Shown one piece after another: positions 1-6,012 of a stretch of 7,994 nucleotides of DNA. The DNA is from RPQJ01 sp963714645 (GTDB lineage Bacteria; Pseudomonadota; Gammaproteobacteria; Steroidobacterales; Steroidobacteraceae), in NCBI GenBank assembly GCA_963714645.1, contig CAVQQX010000175.1:1-7994 (forward strand), written 5' to 3'. The translations under genes were made by a program, and so were the position numbers. Numbering within the stretch: the stretch's first letter is position 1; each line of letters starts with the position of its first letter. The notes beneath the pieces were generated by a model that made no database searches, had not been told where the DNA came from, and saw nothing but the letters and a program-made list of their open reading frames with translations.

Positions 1-757
1 GGAAGCCCCAGATCCCGCGGAGCGCGGTGACCCCGCGAGCCGCCCGTTGGGCGCGCAGGACATCGATGATGCCGCGATGGATGGGGATGCCGTCGTGCCG
101 GGTGGCCTCGGAGGTGTAGATGGTCAGTTTCTGCCACAGCGGTGTACCGGCCCCGTCGGTGGCGGGCAGCGCGGCGGGGCGGACCAACAGCCGACCATCG
201 CGTTTGCAGATCTGGATCCGCTCGACCGTCATCATCGCCGCCGGCAGCAGCTCACGCAGGCGCGGTACCGCCGCCGCCACCTGCTCGTCGGCTCCGGGCG
301 CCACGATCATCACCGGCACCGCGGTATTGGCGCTGAAGAACCGGGCCCGCCGCCTGGCGCCCTGCTCGGTGCCGTCCACCCCGAGAAACACTGCGGCACC
401 GGCGAATCCGAGCCGGCGCAGCAACGCACAGATCTCCCGATGGGCGGGACGGCCACCGATCCGGGTCCGGCGGCCGATGTACAGCGTCAGCTTGGCACTC
501 CCGGAACCCGACGGGGTGGCCTCCGCGCGGCGGGCCCGCTCCAGCGTGACGATCCCGCGCGCGGTCCTGTCCACCACCGGGCCGGCCAGGGCCGCGATGC
601 GTTGGGCGGTGTCCACCGCCACCAGCGTCACCGGCAGATCCTCCGACATCGACAGGGACCGGTCGGTGCGCACCTGATGGCTGGGCCCGAACCCGCCGAT
701 GCCGCGCAGCACCACGCTGTTGGCCACCGCCTGGTCGCCGAAGAGGTCCAGCAGTTG
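1..757 (-). CDS. Tandem DUF190-domain protein, partial at both ends
   Basis: An uninterrupted minus-strand frame of 252 codons with no start or stop in view. It reads as DUF190 repeats. The first (residues about 1-80) contains LLDLFGDQAVANSVVLRGIG and then SLSMSEDLPVTLVAVD, the typical 'LRG..GFG' and 'SEDLP' signatures. The second starts near residue 89 (KLTLYIGRRTRIGGRPAHRE), and a third near residue 210 (KLTIYTSEATRHDGIPIHRG) runs to the left edge with LRGIWGF. The first repeat lacks its opening strand because the sequence is replaced by ftsK at about 758. DUF190 is a small ferredoxin-like, PII-resembling family of unknown function; from memory, actinobacterial members with repeated domains lie near fluoride channel genes (crcB/fluC). 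The wording of the repeats and frequent CGG arginine codons (13 CGG to 15 CGC by hand count) suggest an actinobacterial source, unlike the rest of the window. Family is fairly sure, source organism is inferred. Confidence 0.82.
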
Positions 758-765
758 GCTTGGCG
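745..765. other. Chimeric junction between ftsK and DUF190 sequence
   Basis: Reading the minus strand, FtsK is canonical up to the codons for TRIAFQVSAK (last codon 759-761); the family then continues with a segment like IDSRTILD. Here the next bases instead encode QLLDLFGDQAV of a DUF190 repeat, in a frame shifted by one base (DUF190 codon 755-757 against FtsK codon 756-758). No inverted repeat, target-site duplication or transposase borders the switch. The exact breakpoint cannot be placed to better than a few bases because the native flanks of both parents are unseen. An assembly or library chimera is the simplest reading; illegitimate recombination is the alternative. Confidence 0.85.
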
Positions 766-2609
766 GAGACCTGGAACGCGATACGCGTCGGGATGTTCGC
801 CTTGATCAGGCCCGTGATCACGTCGACCGACGGGCGCTGCGTCGCGAGGATCAGGTGTATGCCCGAGGCGCGCGCCTTCTGCGCGAGCCGCGCGATCAGC
901 TCCTCCACCTTCTTGCCGACGATCATCATCATGTCGGCGAGCTCGTCGACGATCACGACGATGTTCGGCAGCGGCTCGAGGTCGGGCACGGTCGCGGGAT
1001 CGCCGCCCGGCGGCAGCCGCTTCATCTCGATCGGGTCCTTGAGCGGGCGGCCTTCGTCGGCGGCCTCCTTGACCTTGCGGTTGAAGCCCGCGAGGTTGCG
1101 CACGCCTGCACTCGCCATCAGCTGGTAGCGTCGCTCCATCTCCGCGACACACCAGCGCAGCGCGTTCGCCGCCTGCTTCATGTCGGTGACGACCGGCGCG
1201 AGCAGGTGCGGGATGCCCTCGTAGACCGAGAGCTCGAGCATCTTCGGGTCGATCATGATCAGCCGCACGTGGTCCGGCGTGCTCTTGTAGAGCAGCGACA
1301 GCACCATCGCGTTGACCGCCGTCGACTTGCCGGACCCGGTGGTGCCGCCCACGAGCAGGTGCGGCATGCGCGAGAGGTCCGCGACGACCGGGTTGCCGCC
1401 GATGTCCTTGCCGAGCACGAGCGCGAGCGGCGAGGCCAGCTCGTCGTAGGCCTTCGACTTGATGATCTCGCCGAGCGTCACCATCTCGCGCGACTCGTTC
1501 GGGATCTCGAGGCCCATCGTCGACTTGCCCGGGATGATCTCGACGACGCGCACGCTGATCGCCGAGAGCGAGCGCGCGAGGTCCTTCGCGAGGTTCGAGA
1601 TCTGCGCCACCTTGACGCCGGGCGCCGGGCGCAGCTCGAACCGTGTGATCACGGGGCCGGGGTGCACCTCGACCACCTCTGCCTCGACCCCGAAGTCGCG
1701 CAGCTTCAGCTCGACGAGGCGCGACATCGCCTCGAGCGCCTCGGCCGAGTAGCCACCCTGCCGCGGCGGGGGGTCGTCGAGCAGCGAGAGCGCCGGCAGC
1801 GCAGACGCACCGGCCCGCTCGAACAGCGGCACCTGCTTCTCCTTCTCGACGCGCTCGCTCTTCTCGACCTTCGGCGCCGGCGCCTCGATCTTCGGCGGCT
1901 TGCGCTCGGCGACTTTCTTCTGCTCCTCGCGCACGACCACTTCGCGCGCCTGCTTCACTTCCTTGCCGATGTTCTGGTCGCGGCGTTCGGAGAGCCGCTC
2001 GCGCCCCAGCGAGACGCCGCGCAGCACTGCTGCGCCGATGCGATCCATCACGTCGAGCCACGAGATGCCGGTCGCGAGCGAGACGGAGCCGAGCCAGACC
2101 GCGAGCAGCAGCAGCGTCGCCCCGAGGAAGCTCATCGAGTGCGCGAGGCCCTCGCCGAGCAGGCTGCCGACGATGCCGCCCGCGGTGTTCGGGAAGCCGG
2201 CGCCGGCGAAATGCAGCGTCGCGAGCGCACAGCTGCTCGCGAGCGCGAGGAAGAATCCCAGGCCGCGGAACGAGGCCGAGCGCCGGTCCATCGGCGCGCG
2301 GCTGTCGCGGTCCTGGAACAGCCGGTACCCGGCGATGCCGAGCATGATCGGGAACAGGTAGGCCGGGGCACCGAACAGCACGAAGAACAGGTCGGAAAGC
2401 CAGGCCCCGAACGGCCCGATCAGGTTGGTGACCGGCCCCGGCTGGCCCGTCGACGAGAACGCAGGGTCGGCACGGTCGTAACTGACGAGAGCCGCGAACA
2501 GGATCAGCGCCAGCGCGCCGAAGATCCACAGCGCGCTCTCGCGCAATCCACGGGCGACGTTCGCCGCATGCACACCGCCGTCGAGGCGTTTCGCTTCAGC
2601 CTTGGCCAA
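759..2609 (-). CDS. ftsK: DNA translocase FtsK, C-terminally truncated at a sequence junction
   Basis: FtsK anchors at the division septum and pumps chromosomal DNA so that dif sites meet and XerCD can resolve dimers. The 617 genuine residues show about four hydrophobic membrane segments (roughly 26-44, 73-95, 117-135, 160-182), a short charged Lys/Glu/Pro linker (205-285), an alpha domain (287-370), the Walker A motif GTTGSGKS (422-429) and Walker B VVIVDELAD (551-559), followed by LATQRPSVDVITGLIKANIP. The family continues about 150 residues further, through the rest of the motor and the DNA-reading gamma winged helix; both are absent because unrelated DUF190 sequence begins at 757/758. The raw frame stays open to a TGA at 252-254, but residues 618-785 of that reading are frameshifted DUF190 and not FtsK. 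The start is TTG (2607-2609), with AGGTGA six bases upstream. The gene is divergent from trxB. Identity is certain; whether the truncation is real is doubtful. Confidence 0.93.
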
Positions 2610-2615
2610 TCGGGA

Positions 2616-2621
2616 TCACCT
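2616..2621 (-). promoter_or_regulatory. Ribosome binding site deciding the ftsK TTG start
   Basis: On the minus strand AGGTGA lies six bases before the TTG at 2609-2607. No ATG in this frame lies near the N-terminus, so this site supports the TTG start and the sequence MAKAEAKRL. A GTG twelve codons downstream is the alternative. Confidence 0.6.
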
Positions 2622-2633
2622 GGAAGATCAAGA

Positions 2634-2645
2634 GTTACGCGTAAC
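2634..2645. repeat. Perfect 12-bp palindrome GTTACGCGTAAC
   Basis: The sequence equals its own reverse complement. It lies 25 bases upstream of the ftsK TTG start, within the ftsK 5' leader or promoter, so a protein bound here could affect ftsK expression. No known operator consensus is recognised. Confidence 0.5.
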
Positions 2646-2675
2646 CCTTTGGTTTACATAAGGCTACAGCTTGTC

Positions 2676-2688
2676 GGCATCGGATGCC
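2676..2688. repeat. 13-bp inverted repeat GGCATC-G-GATGCC
   Basis: Two 6-bp arms are separated by one base, too tight for an RNA hairpin loop and therefore more like a protein-binding site. It lies near the middle of the divergent intergenic region. No regulator can be named. Confidence 0.4.
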
Positions 2689-2799
2689 AGCCGTGCTTTA
2701 CGGTTCGCGCATGAGGCCAGCATCCACGGTGCTTTCTCAAGCCCCGGCCATTGCTTACCATGCCGCGCCTTCGGTGGCGCCGCGAGCGCTGCGAGACTC

Positions 2800-2805
2800 G
2801 GGGAA
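2800..2805 (+). promoter_or_regulatory. trxB ribosome binding site
   Basis: GGGGAA lies six bases before the ATG at 2812. Together with the conserved N-terminus of the protein it favours this ATG over the longer in-frame TTG start at 2671. Confidence 0.6.
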
Positions 2806-2811
2806 TTCTAC

Positions 2812-3780
2812 ATGACCGCCACCCGTCACTCCCGCCTGATCATCCTCGGCTCCGGCCCTGCCGGATACGCGGCGGCGGTCTACGCGGCGCGCGCCAATCG
2901 CAGTCCGCTGCTGCTGACGGGCCTCGAACAGGGTGGCCAGCTCATGACGACGACGGAGGTCGACAACTGGCCCGGCGATCCGCACGGCCTCACCGGCCCT
3001 GACCTGATGGAGCGCATGCGCCGGCACGCCGAGCGCTTCCACACCGAGATCCTGATGGACCACATCGGTTCCGTCGACCTGTCGCGTCGCCCGTTCCTGC
3101 TGAATGGCGACTACGGCAACTACACCTGCGACGCACTGGTCATCGCGACCGGTGCCAGCGCGCAATACCTCGGGCTCGAATCCGAGCAGGCGTTCAAGGG
3201 CCGTGGCGTTTCCGCGTGTGCAACCTGCGACGGCTTTTTTTTCCGCGGCCAGCGCGTCGCGGTCGTGGGCGGCGGCAACACCGCGGTCGAGGAGGCGCTC
3301 TACATGTCGAACATCGCCTCGCACGTGACGCTGATCCACCGCCGCGACAAGCTGCGCGCCGAGAAGATCCTGCAGGACCACCTGTTCGCACGGCAGCGCG
3401 CCGGCGCGGTGGACGTCGTCTGGAACCACACCGTCGACAGCGTGCTCGGCGACGAGACGGGCGTCACCGGCGTGCGGGTCGCACCGAACGACGGATCGGC
3501 CGCCCGCGACATCGCCGTGGCCGGCCTCTTCGTCGCGGTCGGCCACAAGCCGAACACCGACATGTTCGCGGGCCAACTCGAGATGAAGAACGGCTATATC
3601 GTCGTGCGCAGCGGGCTCGAAGGGGGCGCCACGGCGACGAGCGTCGCGGGCGTGTTTGCAGCCGGCGACGTCGCCGACCACGTCTATCGCCAGGCGGTCA
3701 CGTCCGCGGGTACGGGGTGCATGGCGGCGCTCGACGCCGACAAGTACCTCGATGCGCTGGATCCCGGCAAAGGCCATTGA
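2812..3780 (+). CDS. trxB: Thioredoxin-disulfide reductase
   Basis: This cytoplasmic flavoenzyme uses NADPH to reduce thioredoxin (EC 1.8.1.9). The product is 322 residues, close to the 321 of E. coli TrxB. The FAD-binding motif GSGPAG is at residues 13-18, the redox-active pair in SACATCDGFF is C136 and C139, the NADPH-binding GGGNTA is at 153-158 and the phosphate-contacting HRR at 176-178. The second FAD signature AAGDV is at 283-287, followed by the usual YRQAVTSAGTGCMAAL. The ATG at 2812 is chosen because the FAD motif then sits at the normal distance from the N-terminus and a GGGGAA site precedes it; the in-frame 47-residue extension from 2671 is not family-like. The gene leads a plus-strand run: its TGA overlaps the next start (TTGA). 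A run of eight T at 3235-3242, encoding Phe-Phe-Phe right after the active site, is unusual in such GC-rich sequence. Identity is secure. Confidence 0.97.
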   Translation: MTATRHSRLIILGSGPAGYAAAVYAARANRSPLLLTGLEQGGQLMTTTEVDNWPGDPHGLTGPDLMERMRRHAERFHTEILMDHIGSVDLSRRPFLLNGDYGNYTCDALVIATGASAQYLGLESEQAFKGRGVSACATCDGFFFRGQRVAVVGGGNTAVEEALYMSNIASHVTLIHRRDKLRAEKILQDHLFARQRAGAVDVVWNHTVDSVLGDETGVTGVRVAPNDGSAARDIAVAGLFVAVGHKPNTDMFAGQLEMKNGYIVVRSGLEGGATATSVAGVFAAGDVADHVYRQAVTSAGTGCMAALDADKYLDALDPGKGH

Positions 3781-4979
3781 GCAAGGCATTCCTGCAAGCA
3801 AGCGTCGTCGGTCGTATCGCCGAGATCGCCGCCCGCGAGTGGGACGCCCTCGACGCGTCCGGTCACCCGTTCACCAGGCACGCATTCCTCGAGTTGCTCG
3901 AGGCGACCGGCTGTGTCGGCGAGGAGTCGGGCTGGATTCCGGCGCACCTCGTGGTGCGTGAGTCGCGCGGCAACCGGCTGGTGGCCGCGGTGCCGCAATA
4001 CCTCAAGACGCACTCCTGGGGCGAGTTCGTGTTCGACTGGAGCTGGGCGCAGTCCTACCTGCAGGCCGGCCTCGAGTACTACCCGAAGCAGCTCGCCGCC
4101 ATTCCCTTCACGCCGGTAACCGGGCCGCGGCTGCTGCTGGCCCCGGACCGCACTGGCGCCGAGTCGCTCGAGCTGCGCGAGGCCGTCGCCGGCCTGTTGC
4201 AGGAAACCGCGCGACGGGCCGGCGCGTCCGGTGCGCACGTCAACTTCACGCTGGACGGCGACCAGGCGGCGCTCGAGCGCGCCGGCTTCCTGCGCCGCCA
4301 CGACTGTCGCTTTCTCTGGCGCAACCGCGGCTTCGGCACGTTCGACGAGTTCCTCGCGACCTTTCGCGCCGACAAGCGCAAGAAGGCACGCCGCGAGCGA
4401 CGCAGGATCGCCGAAGCCGGCATCGGGTTCCGCACGTTGGACGGCGCGACGATCGACACGGAACTCTGGCACGTGATCTTCGGGTTCTCGGAGCGCACCT
4501 TCCTGCAGCACGGTAACGCGCATTACCTGAACGTCGAGTTCCTCGAGCGCGTATCACGGGCGCTGCCCGGCACGGTGATGGTCAAGCTCGCCGAGCGCGC
4601 CGGACGTCCCGTGGCGGCCTCGATCTTCTTCGAGGGCGGCGGGTGGCTCTACGGGCGCTACTGGGGTGCGGCGGCGGCCGAGGACTCGTTGCACTTCGAG
4701 GCCTGCTACTACCAGGGCATCGACTACTGCATCGAGCGCGGGCTCGCGTGTTTCGATCCGGGCACGCAGGGCGAGCACAAGATCGCCCGCGGCTTCGAGC
4801 CGACCCGAACCACGTCTGCCCACTGGCTCGAGCACGCGGGATTCCGCTCCGCGGTCGGGCGCTACCTCGATCGCGAACGGCAGGCCATCGACGACTACAT
4901 CGAAGCCACCCGCGGGCGCCTGCCGTTCCAGCGCGCACTGCCCGGGTCGCAGGCACCGACGCCGCAGGCCCCACCGTGA
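3777..4979 (+). CDS. COG3146/DUF482 GNAT-fold acyltransferase-like protein
   Basis: A protein of 400 residues from the family annotated as DUF482, COG3146 or 'peptidogalycan biosynthesis', which has a GNAT/FemAB-like fold and no firmly established substrate. Family signatures seen are PFTRHAFLELLEATGCVG (31-48), VPQYLKTHSWGEFVFDW (72-88), YYPKQLAAIPFTPVTGPRL (101-119), a basic stretch ADKRKKARRERRR (198-210), SERTFLQHGNAHYL (238-251) and the C-terminal CFDPGTQGEHKIARGFEP (325-342). There is no signal peptide or membrane segment, so it is probably cytoplasmic. The start is taken as TTG at 3777, overlapping the trxB stop as TTGA, with AAAGG four bases upstream; no ATG occurs near the N-terminus. 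Its TGA overlaps the aat GTG, implying translational coupling in both directions. Family assignment is confident; the biochemical role is unknown, and the acyl-transfer activity is inferred from fold. Confidence 0.88.
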   Translation: MSKAFLQASVVGRIAEIAAREWDALDASGHPFTRHAFLELLEATGCVGEESGWIPAHLVVRESRGNRLVAAVPQYLKTHSWGEFVFDWSWAQSYLQAGLEYYPKQLAAIPFTPVTGPRLLLAPDRTGAESLELREAVAGLLQETARRAGASGAHVNFTLDGDQAALERAGFLRRHDCRFLWRNRGFGTFDEFLATFRADKRKKARRERRRIAEAGIGFRTLDGATIDTELWHVIFGFSERTFLQHGNAHYLNVEFLERVSRALPGTVMVKLAERAGRPVAASIFFEGGGWLYGRYWGAAAAEDSLHFEACYYQGIDYCIERGLACFDPGTQGEHKIARGFEPTRTTSAHWLEHAGFRSAVGRYLDRERQAIDDYIEATRGRLPFQRALPGSQAPTPQAPP

Positions 4980-5644
4980 TCGCGTGGCTGCGCCCGGACG
5001 ACCCGCCCGAGGCATTCCCGCCGGTCGAATCGGCACTGACCGATCCGGATGGCCTGCTGTGCGCGGGCGGCGACCTGCAACCCGCCCGGATCCTCACGGC
5101 GTATCGGCGCGGCATCTTTCCCTGGTATGCCCCCGGCCAGCCGATCCTCTGGTGGTCGCCCGATCCGCGCATGGTGCTGTTCCCGGACGAGCTCAAGGTC
5201 TCGCGCAGCCTGCGCCGGAGCCTGCGCAGCCGCGGCTACCGCACGACCCACGACACCCGCTTCGACGAGGTCATCCGCCAGTGTGCCGACAGCGGGACGC
5301 GGGCATTCGAGGGCACGTGGATCTCGCCGCAGTTGCACGCGGCGTACGTCGAGCTGCACCGGCTCGGGTTTGCGCACTCGCTCGAGGTGTGGCTCGGCGA
5401 GCGACTCGTGGGCGGACTCTACGGTCTCGAGCTCGGGCGGGTGTTCTTCGGCGAATCGATGTTCAGCCTCGCGACCGACGCATCGAAGGTCGCGCTCTAC
5501 TGGCTGGTGGCCTCGCTCAAGGAACGCGGTGTCGAGCTGATCGACTGCCAGGTCGCGAGCCCGCACCTGTTTTCGCTCGGCGCACGACTGCTCCCGCGCG
5601 ATGCGTTCGTGGCGCGACTGCAACGCGCAATCCCCGCGATTTGA
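4976..5644 (+). CDS. aat: Leucyl/phenylalanyl-tRNA--protein transferase
   Basis: Aat transfers Leu or Phe from aminoacyl-tRNA to proteins with N-terminal Lys or Arg (EC 2.3.2.6), making N-degrons that ClpS hands to ClpAP. The product is 222 residues against 234 in E. coli. Family motifs are GLLCAGGDL (26-34), YRRGIFPWY (43-51), WWSPDPR (59-65), then FEGTWIS, AHSLEVWLGERLVGGLYG, FFGESMFS and LIDCQVASPHLFSLGA towards the C-terminus. The GTG start at 4976 overlaps the preceding TGA as GTGA; there is no strong Shine-Dalgarno, which fits translation by re-initiation after the COG3146 gene. The reading begins MIAWLRPDDPPEAFPPVE, the expected N-terminus, so no upstream extension is needed. Its partner protease subunit clpA lies 350 bp downstream on the other strand. 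Identity is secure. Confidence 0.96.
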   Translation: MIAWLRPDDPPEAFPPVESALTDPDGLLCAGGDLQPARILTAYRRGIFPWYAPGQPILWWSPDPRMVLFPDELKVSRSLRRSLRSRGYRTTHDTRFDEVIRQCADSGTRAFEGTWISPQLHAAYVELHRLGFAHSLEVWLGERLVGGLYGLELGRVFFGESMFSLATDASKVALYWLVASLKERGVELIDCQVASPHLFSLGARLLPRDAFVARLQRAIPAI

Positions 5645-5741
5645 GGGTTTCGGACCCACCCGTAGCGGGCACGTCGCATTGCTTTACCGGAGGCCTTTAT
5701 GCAGAATTCGCGCGGCCTCGGGGCGCCGGGTGCGAGGGTGC
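5645..5741 (+). promoter_or_regulatory. infA leader with hairpin and alternative start site
   Basis: These 97 bases separate aat from infA. They contain a good Shine-Dalgarno (GGAGG, 5689-5693) five bases before an ATG at 5699, but that ATG is out of frame with infA. GAGGCC (5690-5695) can pair with GGCCTC (5714-5719) across an 18-base loop, which would cover that Shine-Dalgarno in RNA. The likely infA site is GAGGG at 5734-5738, only three bases from its ATG. I cannot identify a promoter or a terminator for the upstream genes here. The regulatory role is inference. Confidence 0.35.
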
Positions 5742-5960
5742 ATGGCGAAGGAAGACGCAATCCAGATGGAGGGCCGCGTGGTGGAGACGCTGCCCAACAC
5801 GACGTTCCGCGTGCAGCTGCAGAACGGGCACGTCGTGACTGCGCACATCTCCGGCAAGATGCGCAAGAACTACATCCGGATCCTGACCGGCGACACCGTC
5901 ACCGTCGAGATGACCCCATACGACCTGGCCAAGGGTCGGATCGTCTACCGCGGGCGCTAG
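5742..5960 (+). CDS. infA: Translation initiation factor IF-1
   Basis: IF-1 is a small OB-fold (S1-type) protein that occupies the A site of the 30S subunit during initiation and helps IF-2 and IF-3. The product is 72 residues, the exact usual length, with the conserved start MAKEDAIQMEGRVVETLPNT, the core NGHVVTAHISGKMRKNYIRI at about 28-47 and the ending PYDLAKGRIVYRGR. The ATG at 5742 is set by this conserved N-terminus; the longer in-frame reading from 5601 would run back through the end of aat and is not family-like. The gene follows aat on the same strand and converges on clpA, as in E. coli. No arginyl-transferase-type gene (ate/bpt) lies between aat and infA, unlike in pseudomonads as I remember them. 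Identity is secure. Confidence 0.97.
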   Translation: MAKEDAIQMEGRVVETLPNTTFRVQLQNGHVVTAHISGKMRKNYIRILTGDTVTVEMTPYDLAKGRIVYRGR

Positions 5961-5992
5961 CGCGCGGCGTGCACCTGCAGATACGCGACGAA

Positions 5993-6012
5993 CCCTGCTC
6001 ACTCGAGCAGGG
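5993..6012. terminator. Hairpin between convergent infA and clpA, possible bidirectional terminator
   Basis: CCCTGCTC (5993-6000) and GAGCAGGG (6005-6012) form a perfect 8-bp stem with the 4-base loop ACTC. It lies 32 bases after the infA stop and overlaps the clpA stop codon (5999-6001). It has no U-tract on either strand, so it is not a classic intrinsic terminator. Its place between converging genes, with only 38 bases separating them, suggests a shared transcript end or 3'-end stabiliser. It could also be chance in GC-rich sequence. Confidence 0.4.

Larger units (their letters stand above)
2610..2811. promoter_or_regulatory. Divergent ftsK-trxB intergenic region with two palindromes
   Basis: These 202 bases must hold the promoters for ftsK (leftward) and for the trxB run (rightward). 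The stretch 2640-2675 is AT-richer than its surroundings and is the likeliest promoter area, but I cannot find a convincing -35/-10 pair on either strand. Two symmetric elements stand out: the perfect 12-bp palindrome GTTACGCGTAAC at 2634-2645 and the 13-bp inverted repeat GGCATC-G-GATGCC at 2676-2688. Either could be an operator for a dimeric regulator; this is inference from symmetry only. A 34-codon open frame (2711-2815) ends across the trxB start but has no ribosome binding site. Confidence 0.4.

Noticed and set aside
47..805. Plus-strand open frames in the first 800 bases
   Set aside because: They are antisense to the DUF190 frame, which shows family motifs along its length; the plus-strand products are low-complexity Gly/Arg/Pro sequence.
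699..2714. A 671-codon plus-strand open frame, antisense to ftsK
   Set aside because: Its His/Arg/Leu-rich product matches no family and it mirrors ftsK codons; long antisense frames are expected in GC-rich coding DNA.
2671..2811. A 47-residue N-terminal extension of TrxB from a TTG at 2671
   Set aside because: The extension is not family-like, and the ATG at 2812 has a Shine-Dalgarno and gives the normal length of 322 residues.
3216..3776. Upstream part of the long frame leading into the COG3146 gene
   Set aside because: It overlaps trxB in another frame and reads as Arg-rich shadow sequence; family similarity begins only after 3777.
5601..5741. A 47-residue extension of IF-1
   Set aside because: It overlaps the aat C-terminus and is unlike IF-1, which starts MAKED and is 72 residues long.
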